Shown here one piece after another: positions 5,613-5,736 of a DNA stretch of 5,736 nucleotides. The first letter of the stretch is position 1. Each line of letters begins with the position of its first letter. This stretch comes from Chitinophagales bacterium (GTDB lineage Bacteria > Bacteroidota > Bacteroidia > Chitinophagales > UBA2359): positions 1 through 5,736 of the forward strand of contig JAHDDN010000361.1 in assembly GCA_020629335.1 (NCBI GenBank), given 5' to 3'. The notes beneath the pieces are model-generated. The model searched no databases. It was not told where the DNA came from and saw only the letters and a program-made list of their open reading frames with translations. A program made the translations under genes and the position numbers.

Positions 5613-5628
5613 TAAACGCTTTCGTTTA
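5613..5628 (-). promoter_or_regulatory. Small hairpin upstream of the PcfJ-like gene
   Basis: TAAACG and CGTTTA form a perfect 6-bp inverted repeat around a 4-base loop, 50 bases before the chosen ATG. The upstream region to the window end (5563-5736) otherwise shows no open gene. The best promoter-like match is TAATTTTA on the minus strand, which partly overlaps the hairpin side and lacks a TTG at the right distance. The palindrome could be an operator or chance. Confidence 0.25.
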
Positions 5629-5736
5629 TTAATAGATATAGCATTCCTATATTGAACTAAGGGTGCTTAGCTCACATTGCTAATAAAGAAATTAAATAAT
5701 TGAAATTAATAAGGAGAGTAAGGGTTTGTTAGGGTT

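Overview
The window looks like chromosomal DNA of a Bacteroidota member, probably close to the Saprospiria (inference). The genes lack Shine-Dalgarno sequences. One start is preceded by a TAnnTTTG-type -7 box. Coding DNA is AT-rich, and the intergenic gaps carry palindromic repeats of a kind I associate with these genomes. No database was searched, so the lineage is a judgement.

Layout. A short hairpin repeat (6-26) leads into the only plus-strand gene, a complete CaiB/BaiF-type acyl-CoA racemase/CoA-transferase (41-1093). The next 305 bases (1094-1398) hold no convincing gene. They contain a GC-rich, strongly self-complementary element (1138-1373) lying between two convergent genes. Every remaining gene is on the minus strand. 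In minus-strand transcription order these are: a PcfJ-like protein (4153-5562) ending in a clear intrinsic terminator (4098-4129); a four-helix membrane protein (3523-4044) followed 37 bases later by a DUF2505-like protein (3003-3485), probably co-transcribed; a MITE-like inverted repeat (2845-3002) flanked by a 4-bp duplication that includes the DUF2505 stop codon; a Uma2-type protein of the PD-(D/E)XK fold (2179-2751); a 129-base gap with a nested hairpin and a possible gene remnant; and an Abi-like protein with a HEPN-type motif (1399-2049).

How it fits together. The CaiB-like enzyme, the PcfJ-like gene and the membrane/DUF2505 pair look like independent units. The abi and Uma2 genes form an AT-richer block (about 28% and 30% GC in 240-base samples, against 39-40% for the CaiB-like and PcfJ-like genes). 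This block lies between the GC-rich palindromic element and the MITE, and it resembles an acquired accessory segment with possible anti-phage relevance. I see no complete new multi-gene system. The most unusual objects are the structured GC-rich element, the MITE inserted at a stop codon, the hairpin leader before abi, and a Uma2 protein with lysine at the usual catalytic glutamate position.
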